From Hyparrhenia diplandra (lineage: Eukaryota; Streptophyta; Magnoliopsida; Poales; Poaceae): 64,000 nt of DNA. The stretch covers positions 186,001 to 250,000 of the forward strand of contig JADLZK010000370.1 of assembly GCA_015847255.1 (NCBI GenBank), in the 5' to 3' direction. Both the position numbers and the translations under genes were made by a program. The notes beneath the pieces were generated by a model that saw only the letters and a list, made by a program, of their open reading frames with translations, was not told where the DNA came from and searched no databases. This document shows positions 12,201-24,463 of the stretch, one piece after another (positions within the stretch are counted from its first letter, which is position 1; the number at the start of each line of letters is the position of its first letter).

Positions 12201-13391
12201 CGATGGGCGGAAGCAAGGCGAGCTCCCGGGGCAGGGGGAGTCGCGACGGCTGGCCGGGGAGGGCTAAGGCTTTGCTCTCGTAGGGAAGAGCTCTACCGAC
12301 GGGGCAAACGGCATCCTATTTTGCATCACCGTCGAAGATGGTCGGGAGCTCGTCAAAGAAATCCGCGGGGCGAATCGCGGCCATCACCGCGGCACCACGG
12401 GCTCTCGTCGGAAAGCTTTCCGTCAAGGTTTCTAATGCCGACCGCCGCCGCCGACGCCACTCGTGTCGTCCGACGTTGCTATGGGCTGCCGTTCGCCGCC
12501 AAGCAGACACACCTCCCGGCCCAAAGCCCTCCAAACGATTCCGCCTCACGGCCGTTCGCGTGCCGGGGTCTTGACATGGTAGGACCATTCCGGAGGACGA
12601 CCTGGAGGATACACGCATCTCCTCGTCGCTATCGACAAGTTCTCCAAATGGATCGAAGTCATGCCCATCGCGCGATGTGTCGGCCGAGGAGACCGTCAAG
12701 TTCTTCACCGGCATTATCCACCGCTTCGAGGTCGAACTCGATCATCACCGACAGCGGCACCAACCGTGGGGAAGTCTTCATCGACCTGGTGCAGCGATCA
12801 CGGCATCAGCGTCGACATGGGCCGCCGGCCACCCTCGGACCAACGGACGGGGTAGAGCGAGCTAATGGCATGATCCTGCGGGCGTGAAGTCCCGCATCTT
12901 CAGGAGGCTCGAGAAGTGCCCGCCGATGGCTAGTCGAGCTCCCCGCGGTCGTGTGGAGTCTTCGTTACCACAGCGGGGCCACCGGGCGAACCCGTTCTTC
13001 CTCGTCTTCGGGTCCGAAGCGGTTCTTCCTACCGAGCTCGAGTGCGGCTCACCCGAGCTCGGACCTTCGGCGAGCACAATAACCAAGCGCTGCTCGAAGA
13101 CGCCGCGGACCAGCTCGGCGGCTTCGTGACATCGCGCTCATCCACTCCGCCAAGTACCTACAATCCATGCGGCGCTACCACGGCGACACGTCGGGGACGA
13201 GCCTTCGGCGTCGGCGATCACGTCCTACGACGAGTCAAAGCCCGAGGGGCGAGGCACAAGCTCTCCGCGCCATGGGAGGGTCCTTTATCATCGACCAAGT
13301 GTTGAGGCCGGGCACGTACAAGCTCAAGGACCAGGGGGACGAATCCTCCAACGCATGGAACATCGAGCGACTACGTCGCTTCTACCCTTAA
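9270..13391 (+). pseudogene. pol of the Tat element (protease, RT, RNase H, second RNase H, integrase), frameshifted
   Basis: Pol would copy the element RNA and integrate the DNA. The protease region (about 9280-9850) keeps a 'KVLMDG' active-site segment. Reverse transcriptase (about 10320-10930) shows 'CVDYTGLNKACPKDPFPLP', 'MPFGLKNAG' and the catalytic YVDD at about 10737-10748. A first RNase H follows (about 11130-11380). A second RNase H-like domain is at about 11640-11960, with 'LHFPASNNVA' and 'ELVKNQVMKEVD'. Integrase spans about 12560-13391, with 'DMVGPF', 'SIITDSGT' and an RRFYP stop at 13389-13391. Adjacent motifs lie in different frames throughout, so the gene is dead. The duplicated RNase H supports the Tat assignment. 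Confidence 0.88.
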
Positions 13392-13878
13392 GATGTATTT
13401 TGAAATATCATAACTGTAAAAATTCAGTAAGACACCAGTTCGATGCAAAGATCTGTGCAAGCATCTCGAATTCACGTCTTAAAGCTGCTGAGCAATGACG
13501 GGCCTTCGTCGACAAAGGCCCGCCCTTGCTCGGGGCTACAAGGAATGGGCGCACACCCCATCGGTTTACTACACCAATTTTTCGCAAATTCTTCACAAAG
13601 ATCACCACAACGAGCTCTCGCTCACGAGACCGTGCTCCTTTTCCTTAACGTCTTAAAAACAACTAAGTCACGAAGTTCGTCAACAAAAGGCATGGCGCGG
13701 CGCTAACGATCTCACACGCCCCGCGGCTAACGAAACGGCCCGTCATCCGACTTCCGAAATACGAACTCGTAAAAAGTTGGAACAAGGAATGCGAGAATAG
13801 GAAAAGGAACACGAGTGATTTTCATTCCGCACACGAGTCCCTTTAAATCCTTAACAATGATACCTCAACTACGAGGAC

Positions 13879-16800
13879 TTAGAAACTAAGCGCAAGGGCT
13901 TGGCCCCGAGCTCCTACTACAGCGAAGGAGGTCTCGTCCATCCAGCCACGACAGGAGTGCCCGCGCGGCCTCAGGCTCAGGGCTGCTCGGCTCCCTCCGT
14001 GATGAGTCCCAGGACTCCCCACCTCTCGTGGCGAGCTTATAGAGCTTCGCGGACAACTCCACGGTCGAGCTCGGCCGCCGGTGATCTTACGCTCGGTTTG
14101 AGCGTCGTCGGCACCCGGCGCCCATCCCGCCTTCACCGCCTCGACGTCCATTTCGGATAGTGACTGAAGATAACGCTGACGGCCTTGTGGACCACCCGGC
14201 CTGGCGTCCTCTGCCACCTTATGCGGCACTCTGAGATTCGCTCCGCCCGGGTCCGCCATCTCCTCAACACCGAGGGCGTCGCACATCCTCGACCCACGGT
14301 AGCGAGATCTCGGCGCGCTTCGAGCTCGCCGCCTCCTCCGTGGCCTCGAGGCACGAGCCCGAAAGCGCTCAAGCTCCTCCTTCGCGCCGGCGAGGCTCGG
14401 CGGTGCGGCGCTTCAAGTCCGCCTCCTTCCCTTCAGCTTGGCGAGAGTATGCTCGGGGTGGCCTCGGCGGAGGCAAGATTCCGCTCCATGTCCCGCGGCG
14501 TCCCTAGCGCCTTCGGGGACTTCTCCTTCTCCCGCAAGACAAGAAGGCGGTTCAATAACGAAGTCACCCGACTCGATATACGGGGCGGATCGGTCGCGCT
14601 CCCGCGACTCACCGTAGAGCTCTGCTCGTTGTGCGAAGTACGGTTCTCCTCGTTGAGCGGTCCTCTCCGCGATCGTCGCGCGGCGGCACCACATTTCCGG
14701 CGACCTCGCGATCATACGCTGAGGTCCCGCCGGCGAGGACAATCAGCCCCAAATACTGGAGAAACAAAAAACGCAGGCGAGGGGCGGTGACACTCACCCA
14801 TAAGCTCGGCCTCGCGCCGAGCGGAGGCACTCGGCGGATCTCCGTCTTCTCCTTATGAAGGGCCTCCGCCCTCTGTTCGGCCGCCGAGAGCGCGAGCTCC
14901 TTGTCCCTCGGCGGCGGTGGAGGGGTGTCGAGCTCCTCCGCATCTTCTTTGCGCTCTTTGCTCGTGGGCGACTCCTGCCGCTCCTCGCGCGAGCCGCCTC
15001 CTGCCGTGCGGCAGGCTCCCTCCTTGTGCCGCCCGAAAGGCCCGGCCTTCCAGCCCCCGGACCCGAGTCCGACGGCGTCCTCCCGTTTGGCGCGCAAGAA
15101 ATTGATGCTGAAGGCTGGCGCCGGCGCCCGAGCTCTTCACTCATGTCCTGCAGCGGTTCAACGAGCTTCCCGGCAAAGCCCCGACCCCTCGAAAGCTGTG
15201 TCGCCTGGTTGTGTTCTCGGATGGAATCCCGCACGCCCTCGAAGAGCACAAGCACATGAACAACAGGGAGGCACAAAGAAAAAGGAGAGAACACCGAGGA
15301 CATGACGATCTCGAACCTGCACAAGTCGGAACACGCACGTAGGGTCCTCGGTGGCGCTACCGCTGGCGCGTCATCGGAGGTCGGCAGAGAGGCGATGTCA
15401 TTCCCCCCTGGGCGGCTCGCCGGCCGGCGCGCGAGATCCCTTCGGGGACCCACGACATCTTCGGGGCTAGCCCGATGGGCCCCTCACCTTCGGACTGCGC
15501 ATGGCGCCCGGGTCGCCTCCGCCGTCTCTTCGCGTCGGAGATGTCAATAGGATCTCGGTGGCGGCCTCCTCGATTCGTGTATGAGCCACCGACTCCCGAC
15601 CTTCTCCGGCAGCCTCGCCCATGGCCGAATATCCTCGGACCTCGCCGTCTCCCTCTCCGCCGACAGGATCTCGGGCGGCCCCTCCCCCTGCGAGGCCGTA
15701 CCGGAGTCTCACGATCAAGTCGGGGCCACTCCGCGAGCGCGACTCGCGCCGGTCGTTGCCGACGCGAGGGCCCGGAGAAGGAGGAGCTCGGCGTCGATCG
15801 CGGCGCGTAGGTCGACAGCGGCCCTTGAACGGCATCGACGCCATCATCAGCGACCCGTGGTCGCGCCCACCATTACCGCCGTCGTCGCGCCCGTCGCCAC
15901 GGACGGTGTCCCCACCGCCGACTCGTCGCGGCAGCCCGAGCTTCGCCAGCCCTACACTTTCGAACTCGCGGAGGTCGAAGCTCGCCGTTACGGAGCATCG
16001 AGCTCTCCATCGCCCGGGCCCGAGCTCGCGTCGACGAGGTCTCCTCACCTCGTCCGAGGGCGCTTCGTCGGGTACCACGGGCCGCCCTGCAACGCCAATG
16101 ACAGCTAAGACCCACGCAGCCCGAACGCCGTGCACGACCGTAAGGGGGAAAGAGAACTCACCGCTGGGCCGATATCCGCCTCTTCCGGCGGTGGCTCAGG
16201 CACCCGGACCCCGGGTTGACTTCGCCCGAGGAACCCACCCTCAAGTCCGGCGCCGAGGCACCGGCGCCGCCTGGAGCTGGGGCGCCGACTCCTCCTCCAA
16301 CGGCGTCGCCCGGCATCAGGCCGGGAGCCCCGATGAGGTCCCGATCTCCTCGGCTACGGGCTCGCGGACCCGAAGGAGGGGGGACCCGGCTGCTCGGTGC
16401 CTTCGCCTTCCGCCCGCCCGCGCGCCTGCCGCCGCTCGACGAGCCTGTTTTCTGAGGCTCGGGTCGGCCTCCGGCGTCGCCCTCCCGGGAGGGGAGGACG
16501 CGAACCAAATGACTTCACCGCCAACCTGCAAAAACACAAGCTCATCCTGCGGAACTCAAAGCGATAAGTGGGCAACCTCGAACAAACAAGAAGTGCGAGC
16601 TCCTACCAGCGCCGCGTATCCGCATCGGGGAGAACTTGGGGGGGCTCCGGGGGCCCTCGCACCCGGCTGCTGCGTCGGCCGTTATCCACCATTCCACTGT
16701 TCCAGCGGTCGGCGCGGACGTTCGCGTCCCCCACGAACGGCGCGAGCCGGCTTCATCTCCCGAGCACGCGAAGGCGTCGTCGTTGGAGCGGCACCCAGCG

Positions 16801-17476
16801 CCACAGCGAGCCAGGCCTCGATGATATGGTTCACTGTCGGGCGGCGTCGCGGAGCGCCTCGTCTTCAACGCCACGGCCTCCACCCGCCCGAGGGCGTGAT
16901 CGTGCGGACCCTCACGCCACAAAGCGCTGCGGTGTCGAGCGTCTTCCCGGTGTGCCGCGAGGATGGTCGGGTCGTTCTTGAGGTAGAACCACTCCTCCCT
17001 CCACCGGGGTTTGCCGCGGGGAAGTCGCCCTCGGGGAAGAACTCGCGGACCTTCCCACCGCCAGCTGGATCGTGACGCTGGGCAATCGGAGCCGCACCTC
17101 CAGGACCTCCGTCACCGCCCTTCAAGCCCTGGATCTTGGCGTGAGACGGTGCCGGAAGAGCTCCCGATTGGGGAATCCCCAACCATCCCTCGCACCCGCA
17201 TCATGAGCGCTGAAAAAAGCGGGATGCCGTTCGGGCGCCGTCAGTGCCGGAGCTCGACGCCCAGTACCCACAGCAGCTCGGAAGAAATCGCCGGGGGGGA
17301 CGCCGAGGTCGCGCGCTTCGTGGAAGGCCACGAACGACACCACGTACCCGCCGGGCGGTCGGGAACTTCCGGCGACGGCGGCGGGAGGATCCACGCCGGC
17401 CTCCGTCGCCGGGTACCGGAGCCCGCGACGAGGCCGCAGAGCTCACTGGCCGTTGGTCGCCGTCGAACGATGCCAT
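13879..17476 (-). pseudogene. Antisense ORF of the Tat element, PF04195-like ('putative gypsy type transposon' protein), frameshifted
   Basis: This lies between integrase and the 3' LTR and is transcribed against the element. A start ATG at 17476 opens 'MASFDGDQ'. About 17120-17400 carries 'GGYVVSFVAFHEARDLGVP' followed by an 'RE-WLGIP'-like stretch, matching the conserved core of plant PF04195 proteins (one compact helical domain, function unknown). Downstream (about 13880-16900) are low-complexity, Glu/Arg-rich, probably coiled-coil sequences, as in related proteins. The frame changes repeatedly, so it is a pseudogene. A minus-strand TATA box lies about 180 bp upstream. Antisense genes at this position are known from Tat-lineage elements. 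The role is unknown. Confidence 0.65.
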
Positions 17477-17648
17477 GTCCCCATCTTTGCGCTCGCGAGG
17501 CGGATCTTTGGGCGAACGGGGAGACGGAGAAGTAGATCCGAGCAAAGAAGTATGTCCACTCTCTCTCTTTCTATCTCTTTTTCTCTCTCCGCTCTTTGGC
17601 TTTCGTGGAAGGAAGGGGAAGAAAGGTGAATCCGCCCCGATCTCCGCC

Positions 17649-17656
17649 TATTTATA
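17649..17656 (-). promoter_or_regulatory. TATA box upstream of the antisense ORF
   Basis: TATAAATA on the minus strand, about 170-180 bp before the antisense ATG (17476), followed by a purine-rich leader. The placement fits a dedicated promoter and parallels the one in the second Tat element (58600). Confidence 0.5.
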
Positions 17657-18799
17657 AGGCCCAAAGTGCGACCTGATGCCGAGAAGGAACCGTCGGGGGT
17701 GGGGCCCACGCCGGCGTCCCATCGCCAGCGAACGGTTATCGCCAACAACAACCCACGGTCACCACGGCGGAAGTCCAAATGTCATAAAGATTAATGGGAT
17801 AACTCCCGTCCAACGGAAAATCCCAACGGTAAAATCCCAACGGCTATTTTTACCACGGGGCGACGCCGAGAGCTCGACACATTGGCTAAAATCTTCGAGC
17901 ACCGGCGATAGAGCTTGATACGCGGCTTTCGCCATCCTAGGGTTCTAAGGCCGGCCCAAAGCACAAGGGCTCGGCGGTCGCCCAGGAACACCACGCAGTG
18001 AGGGACGCTAAGGCAAGCGGACCGACAGCTCTTGCCCCGAGAACTCGAGCGAACTCGGGGCTTTCGCCTAAGCGTGTTCGGGTTGCCAAAGGAAACAAAA
18101 GACGACTTGGGTTATCCTCCACGAGCGAGCGAGGACACGAGTCCACGGGCTCTTGAACGAGCCCGGAAACCGTAAAAGTCGCACCTTTGGAATATGAGGT
18201 CGGTCCGCCAGGTGACCACATCGAACGAGCTCGAGCTTGACCTCCCGGACCACCCGCTATCAACTCACCGAGCTCGGTTTCGGCCAACGAGGTAAAACCA
18301 AGTCCGAGCTCACCCCTTTTTACGGCCTCGTGCTATAAGCGGGAAAGCGAACACACGATAGCCTATAAAAGCCTCCACAGCGGACCTCGTCCCCGCGGAG
18401 CCTCGGGGACTACACCCGCAGGTTCGCTCGAGCACACCTGCGGGATCACCGGGCATCACCGAGACGAAAAACCCAAGCAAAGGGAGAGACACGGGGGCTA
18501 CTGCACTGGTCGAGCGGGCGAAGACGCCGCCCCGAGCCAGCCCCCTCCGTGCCGAGGGTGTTACGGACTCGGGAACACTATCGACAAGATTGTCCCACGC
18601 TTCCGTCACAACGTCGGGCCCGAACGCTCGCCCTAACGAGCTCGAGACCTCGCGACTAACTACGGTCAAGACCTCGACCATACAGACAAAATTGGTACCT
18701 AACCATTACGCCTTCATTGTTCATAAAAGCATACATACATATAGGCACGAGTGCATGAACCCGAAGAAACTACAAAAACGAAGGGTACGAGAAGAGGTC

Positions 18800-19700
18800 C
18801 TATCTGGCGGCTTCCACGGCGACGACGCCCTACGGCCTCACCGAGCTCGCAAAGCTCGCGGTCGAGAAGCGTCTTGCGGTCCCTTGTCGAGCTTGAGCTT
18901 GGTGGCGATGACCGGAGGGGTGGATGCCCACGTTGGCGGCGGAGCCGTTCACCTTCTCGCCTTGCGGTCCTTGTCGAGCTTGACTTGGTGGCGAAGCCTC
19001 GCCCGGGGCCGGAAGCGCGCGCCGCCTCCGGCTTCTCGGGCTACTCTTTGCCCGGCCGGGCGTCGGCGTCGATGTTGGCCACCACCGCTCCGCAGTGACC
19101 TCGAACTCCTCGGCGTGGCACCAAAGCTCGCCACGAGTCTCCATCGGCTAAACCGCGGATCCCGTCAAGTCGGCGCCGGCCACCGACGACGCCATGTGGC
19201 CGTCACCGCTCCGCGACGGGCGCCACGGGCGGCAACTACGGGGAGCCGCTCCCGCCGCGATCCGCCTCCTCCGTAGGTAGCTCGCGGAAGGAATTACAAG
19301 AGGATCGGCGAGCGGACATCAACTCGAAGATCAAACTGGAAGGGGAGACGGCTCACTGCGGCGAGCCCGTCGGCATTCGCATCGAATGCGCCGCATCGCG
19401 AGCTCCTCGCTCCAGGTGTCGATGGCGCCGCCCTCACATCTCCTTCGGCCACGGCGGCTTCGAGTCCGGAGCGGAGCTCGGCGATCACCGCCTCCCGGCG
19501 CGGAGGCGGAGCGCGCCCGGGGCTGGAGGAGAAGGCATGGCCCCGGGGCGGGGCCGGGCCGCGCCGACGCATGTTCTGCGCCGGGAAGATGAATCCCTCC
19601 TGGCGGCGTCGGGTCCTCCTCCCGGGCCTCCCGCGTCTCAAGACCCTTGACCTCCATCCGTCGAGCGAAGGTGGCCCGAAGGGGAGGAGAAGAGTGCGGG
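18800..19700 (-). pseudogene. Possible second antisense coding remnant in the Tat element
   Basis: Minus-strand frames hold coding-like blocks such as 'LRSGLEAAVAEGDVRAA' and 'MEVKGLETREAREEDPT' in a GC-rich stretch between the first antisense gene and the 3' LTR. They are split by frameshifts. I do not recognise the family. It may be part of the same antisense transcript or a separate accessory ORF. Confidence 0.3.
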
Positions 19701-20310
19701 GGAAGAAGACTGAATGCCACCTCCACGACCCGAGCCATTATACTTATAGCCGGTCGCGACGGTTCACCTCCCCCACGGGGAGGCGCCGTGCGCTTCCCCA
19801 CGATCTCCACCCACGATGCACGATTCGCGAGGAACCGTCGCCAATGACGGCGACTCTGCTTCTGCGATGTCGCGGGGGGCGCGGGCGCCCGCATTAACCC
19901 ACCGATAAAACAAAAGCGGCGGGACGGCGTTTGGTTCCCAAGGCCGTCACAGCGCCGCCCATAGCGACCCACGGCCGGCTCATTGGAAAATCCACTAAGG
20001 AGAGCGGGCTCTCCCGTGACTCGGGACTCGACGTGGCGGGTGCGAGCACCCATACCTCGAGGTCGATCGACGGCCGTCGGGGCGAAGGAAGGCGAGCTCG
20101 GGGATCGACGACCTCGAAGACAACAGGTCGAAGGGCTCACAACAACACTAAAAAAGCCTCCGCGGAGCTCACGGCTCTCCCAGCCTCGGGGGCTACACCC
20201 GCGGGTGCGCTCGCACCCACCGACCAAACATGACTGACTGAACCCCTGCTCCAAGTGGCGTAGCGGGGCATTTGAAGATCTCCTCTCTCTCCCAAATGCT
20301 CGGGGGCTAC

Positions 20311-21690
20311 CGTGGGGGATCAATATTTTGATGACCCCAACCGTCAATCAAGACCCTCGACATCATGTCAGGGATTTCTAACCAAGGACCTCCTCCACCC
20401 ATGGTCGCCTACGGCGGAGAGCGGGATATCTGGCGCACGAGCTCTTTCAAGCGAGACCTCTTCCGCTCGCTCGAGGTCTCGTCGTCGACCTTTTCGAATG
20501 CGCACTGAGCTCTCGAAGCGAGACCTCTTTCCGCTTCGCTCGAGGTCCCTGCCCGACAGCCCCTTCAAGTTTGTGCGCCAGAGCTCTCCGGACGCGACCT
20601 CTCTCCGATTCGCTCGAGCTCGGGCTCGAGCCGAACCGCTCAACAAACGCCCGTCTATGAGCTCGTCCCCAAGGCGTCACGCGGAAGACGCAAGTACAGG
20701 AGTTGGGCCAACCACTCCCGGGCAGCACCGTGGCCATCTGCGGAGGCACTATGCGGAAAGACGGCCCGCCTATCGCCCGCCCATGCCCCGATGACTCAAC
20801 AGTGCGGCCCACACGATGCGCGCAGTGCCAGCGACGTGGGAATACCTCATCCACGGCATGGGCACCCCCACGCCGACGGGACCGATTCCAACCACGATTG
20901 GGGTGGTCGCGACCCCTTTACCGCCACTGGACCGGGATTCGGCGCGCGGACGACGACCAATTTTGGCATCCAAGGCCGCCAAGAGCTCAAGAGAGGGCCC
21001 TGGCCAACCAAAGAGCTCGATCCGAGCTCGATCGTCGTATCTCCGCCAACTCAAAGAACTCCGCCATCGCGGACCGGGAGACGCGCGTACCCGTGACGCC
21101 ATCGCCGGCAACATGGGCACCCCCATACCGGAAGGGACAGCTTCCAACTACGGTCAAGGACGAGGCGACGCATGACCACCGCCCATGCCCCGACCGCCAT
21201 GTACGGCGACCACCGCCCGGCATCCAAGGCCGCCGAGAGCTCGAGGTAGCTATTGGCCAACCCGCGAGCTCGCTCGAAGAGCTCTTTCGCCTGACAGTAC
21301 ACAGTATCATATTGTTCCACCTACCCCCGCCCCAACTCGGAGAGCTCACATGTTCTATCCCCCTTGCTACTATAAAAGGAGGGGTAGGGTTTTCAGTTGG
21401 GGCAAGCAAGCAAAAGAAGAAGAACAACACACCCGGTTCTTCTCAAACCCGCATCCTCACTCCCATATTGGCACTTGCCTCAATCATAGAGACTTGGGAG
21501 CCCGCTCCCTCTCTCGCTCCGCTTGTACGCACCCCGGTACGAGCATTTGAGCTCGGATAGTGAACACACCGGACTAGGGAGCCCGACTTTGCCCCGAACC
21601 AAAGATAAATCCCGTGTCATTGTCTCCGAGCTAGGCCATTCTGAGTCCGCACTAGCCACCATTACCGGACGGTGGTATTAGACCACGACA
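20311..21690 (+). repeat. 3' LTR of the Tat element
   Basis: Begins CGTGGGGGATC, with the first base mutated from the TG seen in the 5' LTR, and ends GACCACGACA. It is preceded by a G-rich tract (GCTCGGGGGCTAC) at the position of a polypurine tract and followed by ATTAT. TATAAAAGG is at 21371-21379. Confidence 0.92.
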
Positions 21691-21695
21691 ATTAT
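21691..21695. repeat. Target-site duplication ATTAT, right copy
   Basis: Identical to 5732-5736, so it fixes the right boundary of the element. Confidence 0.9.
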
Positions 21696-23079
21696 ATATC
21701 TAAACATCTGAGACAATTACGCTTGCAACAAAATATATTAAAGTTTTCTTTTGAATTTAAATATATTAAAGTTTACTAGATAAAAAATATACTTTCTATT
21801 CATGATAATTTTTTTTCTGACCCAGGCACCAACCAAACATGTCCTAAACTATTTTTATTGCTGATGGTCACCTAATTAAGTCCATAAAACAATGTTTAGC
21901 ATATAAATTCACTTTGCCCTTATAATTTTTTTTTCTTGACATGTTGTTCTTTTTTTAAAAAAATTACACAGCATAACGCAGACGCCACAACACACACGCA
22001 CATTTTCCCCCAATGAGCACCTCCGAATGACTGATCACCCGACAGATTCAGATATTCCGAAGTCACCATCGGAGCCTCATTGTCGTTGGAAATATCGCTT
22101 ACCACTTAACGATAACGTGGTAAATCCCGAGAAAATCCAAAGAAAGGTATGGGCATCGTGGATTTGAACCCTAGTGGTTACCGTATTGTTAATTGAGAAA
22201 ATATGTGGATGTTTATATTTATATATCGCTTGTACATTATAATAGTAATTGTGTATGTTTTAAATATGGTATTATATTTCCATGCACATGCTTCCAACCA
22301 AACACATCTCATCTAACTTTCTTGGCTAGATAGATTCCATCGAATTACGAGGCAACTTGCAACAATTTTTTCTAAGACAAGTAGTCTAGGGGCTTCCATG
22401 TTTCTATCCAAACAGGCCCTTGATGCTTTCCCTTAAGTGAGCAGAGCTCGGCTCACCCACTGTTAAAATAAGTTGATCATATAAAACCATCTATAAACAC
22501 CTTTTTTGTAGACGATTTTCCCATGGGAGTGAAAACATCTACTGTAAATCAACTTTAGATTGAAAACTTGCGATGCAAAAGTTGCAAATCTCACAACTAT
22601 AATACCAGCAGCGTTGCTCATCTTCTTCCTGTTGAGAGACAATTCCTTTGTTGTCATTGAAAACTACTCTAATTCCTTCATTGCCATGAGAAATAGGCGC
22701 TCCCTTCATTGCCATTGATTCTTATTTCTAGATCCCTTCATTGACACAGCCATTCAGTGCTATGGCATCTTTCTAATGAACTAGTTGCCCATCTTGTTCA
22801 TAGTGGCTGTTCAAGGGAGTGCAATGCGAACATCGTCCTATAACAACTAAGGCCCACAACTTCAATCAACTCGCTATGTCCACTAGTGAGATAGGCAGCG
22901 CCACCCCGACACAGGTTCCACCTCAAGGTATACCTCTGTCTTCACTAAATTATATCTGTATCAGCAAGTAAATCACATAAGCACCAAATTGTTGCCATAA
23001 CTTTGTTGCTAATTGTTGGGATTAATTTATGGCTAGAATTTCCTAAATATCTAACAATAGTTTTGAATTTTGGTTAGTA
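21696..23079. other. AT-rich intergenic DNA
   Basis: No gene is supported. Open frames are short and AT-driven. Short motifs such as ACCAACCAAACATG and CCAACCAAACACATC recall ends of grass MITEs, but I could not delimit elements. Confidence 0.6.
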
Positions 23080-23331
23080 CTCTCTCTGGCCTGAATAAAT
23101 AGATTTATATAGTTGTCTTTCAGTCAAACTTTTAAATTTTGACTGAGTTTTAATAAAAGCTCGTCAAGATTTATGACATCAAATAAGTATCGTTAGATAT
23201 TACCATAGAATATATTTTCATAATATGCTCATTGTATGTCATAGATTTTGATCATCTTTCAAGTTAGTCAAACTTAGGTTAGATTGATTTGCACATATTG
23301 CGGGAATTGATTTGTTAGGAGACTAAGGGAG
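23080..23331. mobile_element. Degenerate Stowaway-like MITE
   Basis: Begins CTCTCTCTGGCCTGAATAAA and ends GACTAAGGGAG, flanked by TA on both sides (23078-23079 and 23332-23333). Size (252 bp) and AT-richness fit. The inverted repeat is diverged, so the copy is old. Confidence 0.7.
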
Positions 23332-23333
23332 TA

Positions 23334-24463
23334 TACACTGACCGATGGAACCTAATGAGATATTATCTTATCACTTGATGGTTCGCATTTGCAACAGTGG
23401 GGGTGTAGTACTGAGCCTGTTGACGCAAAACTAAGGGTGTTGTTTTACCTCTTTGTACTCATGGCGTGCTTGGAAAGACACTCCTACAGGAGGATATACT
23501 AGTTTGATAAAAATAATAAATGTTAAAAAGGTATCTACATACTCATGTTATATACCTAAATAATACGTTCTTTATTCTTTCTTTTAGTTTATTTTAATTT
23601 AGCCTAATAGCATCTCTATATTTTCCTTTATGTGATGAATAGGGATTTTAGTAAACAAATCTCCAATAGTGTTTCAACTAGATCTCTAAATAATTTCAAC
23701 ATCTATTGTATCTCTAAAAATAGAGAGTGGCGCTGACTCTTTAGAATGTCGAATAGATTAGTTGTTGGAGTATTAGAATGGTTCTCCAAATAAGGATGTT
23801 ACTATTATTCATGTTATTTCAGAACAGACATATGCTAGAAAAAGATAAATCTTAGAAATACTTAAATAATAATCATTATGAAAAAAACATACCCTCCACA
23901 TTATGAAAATGCATAAGTATTCCTCTAACTTGGTATCAAAATTATCCACATCTGCCACTATGAGAGATAATTTGTTTGTAAAAGAGAATTTAAATAATTC
24001 CTAAATTTGTTTTGCAAAAAAAAAAAAAATCCTAAATTTGCATCCAAAACTACTCACCTCTGCTATTGTAATAGTAATTCATACTAACACGTTATTTTTA
24101 TATAAAATTACCCACTTGTACAAATATGAAAGATAATGTAAATTATCACCAAACTTATCGAGTGTGCAAAAATATTCGATTAACAAAATGAGAAATGGCA
24201 TTAGCGATTCAATTTAAGGTATGATAATAAATTTCTTAAGTTGTTTTTTTAAATAAGTTAGAGATGCTTCAAGGTGCAATACGTGATGAACAAAAAAGAC
24301 ACTAAAGGAAGGATTGTTCATCATCGACAAATGAAAAAGTGCATAAAAGGTCCAATGTTACAACACTCTTGGGCTTCCATGAAAGAGAGCCCAAAAGGCC
24401 GTTGGACCAACAGAATCCTTTCAGCTAGCATCATGTTATTCTTAAAAAAAAAGAAGGCTAGCA
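23334..24463. other. AT-rich intergenic DNA downstream of P450 copy A
   Basis: No gene is recognised. The last one to two hundred bases next to 24464 should include the 3' untranslated region of the minus-strand P450, but no poly(A) signal was clear enough to call. Confidence 0.55.

Larger units (their letters stand above)
5737..21690 (+). mobile_element. Complete decayed Ty3/gypsy LTR retrotransposon, Tat lineage
   Basis: Two direct LTRs (5737-7124 and 20311-21690) enclose an internal region, and the whole is flanked by the 5-bp duplication ATTAT. Domain order is gag, protease, reverse transcriptase, RNase H, a second RNase H, integrase, then about 7 kb of 3' internal DNA with antisense open frames. 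The second RNase H and the antisense ORF are established traits of the plant Tat lineage (Grande, RIRE2 and Ogre relatives). Every coding domain is interrupted by frameshifts and stops, so the element cannot encode its own mobilisation. The sequence after the 5' LTR (from about 7125) looks like a corrupted primer-binding site; the tRNA was not identified. Confidence 0.92.

Noticed and set aside
22140..22200. GGGTTCAAATCC on the minus strand, resembling a tRNA T-arm or SINE B box
   Set aside because: No A box at the right spacing, no acceptor stem or anticodon arm, and no SINE tail. An 11-base match is weak in AT-rich DNA.
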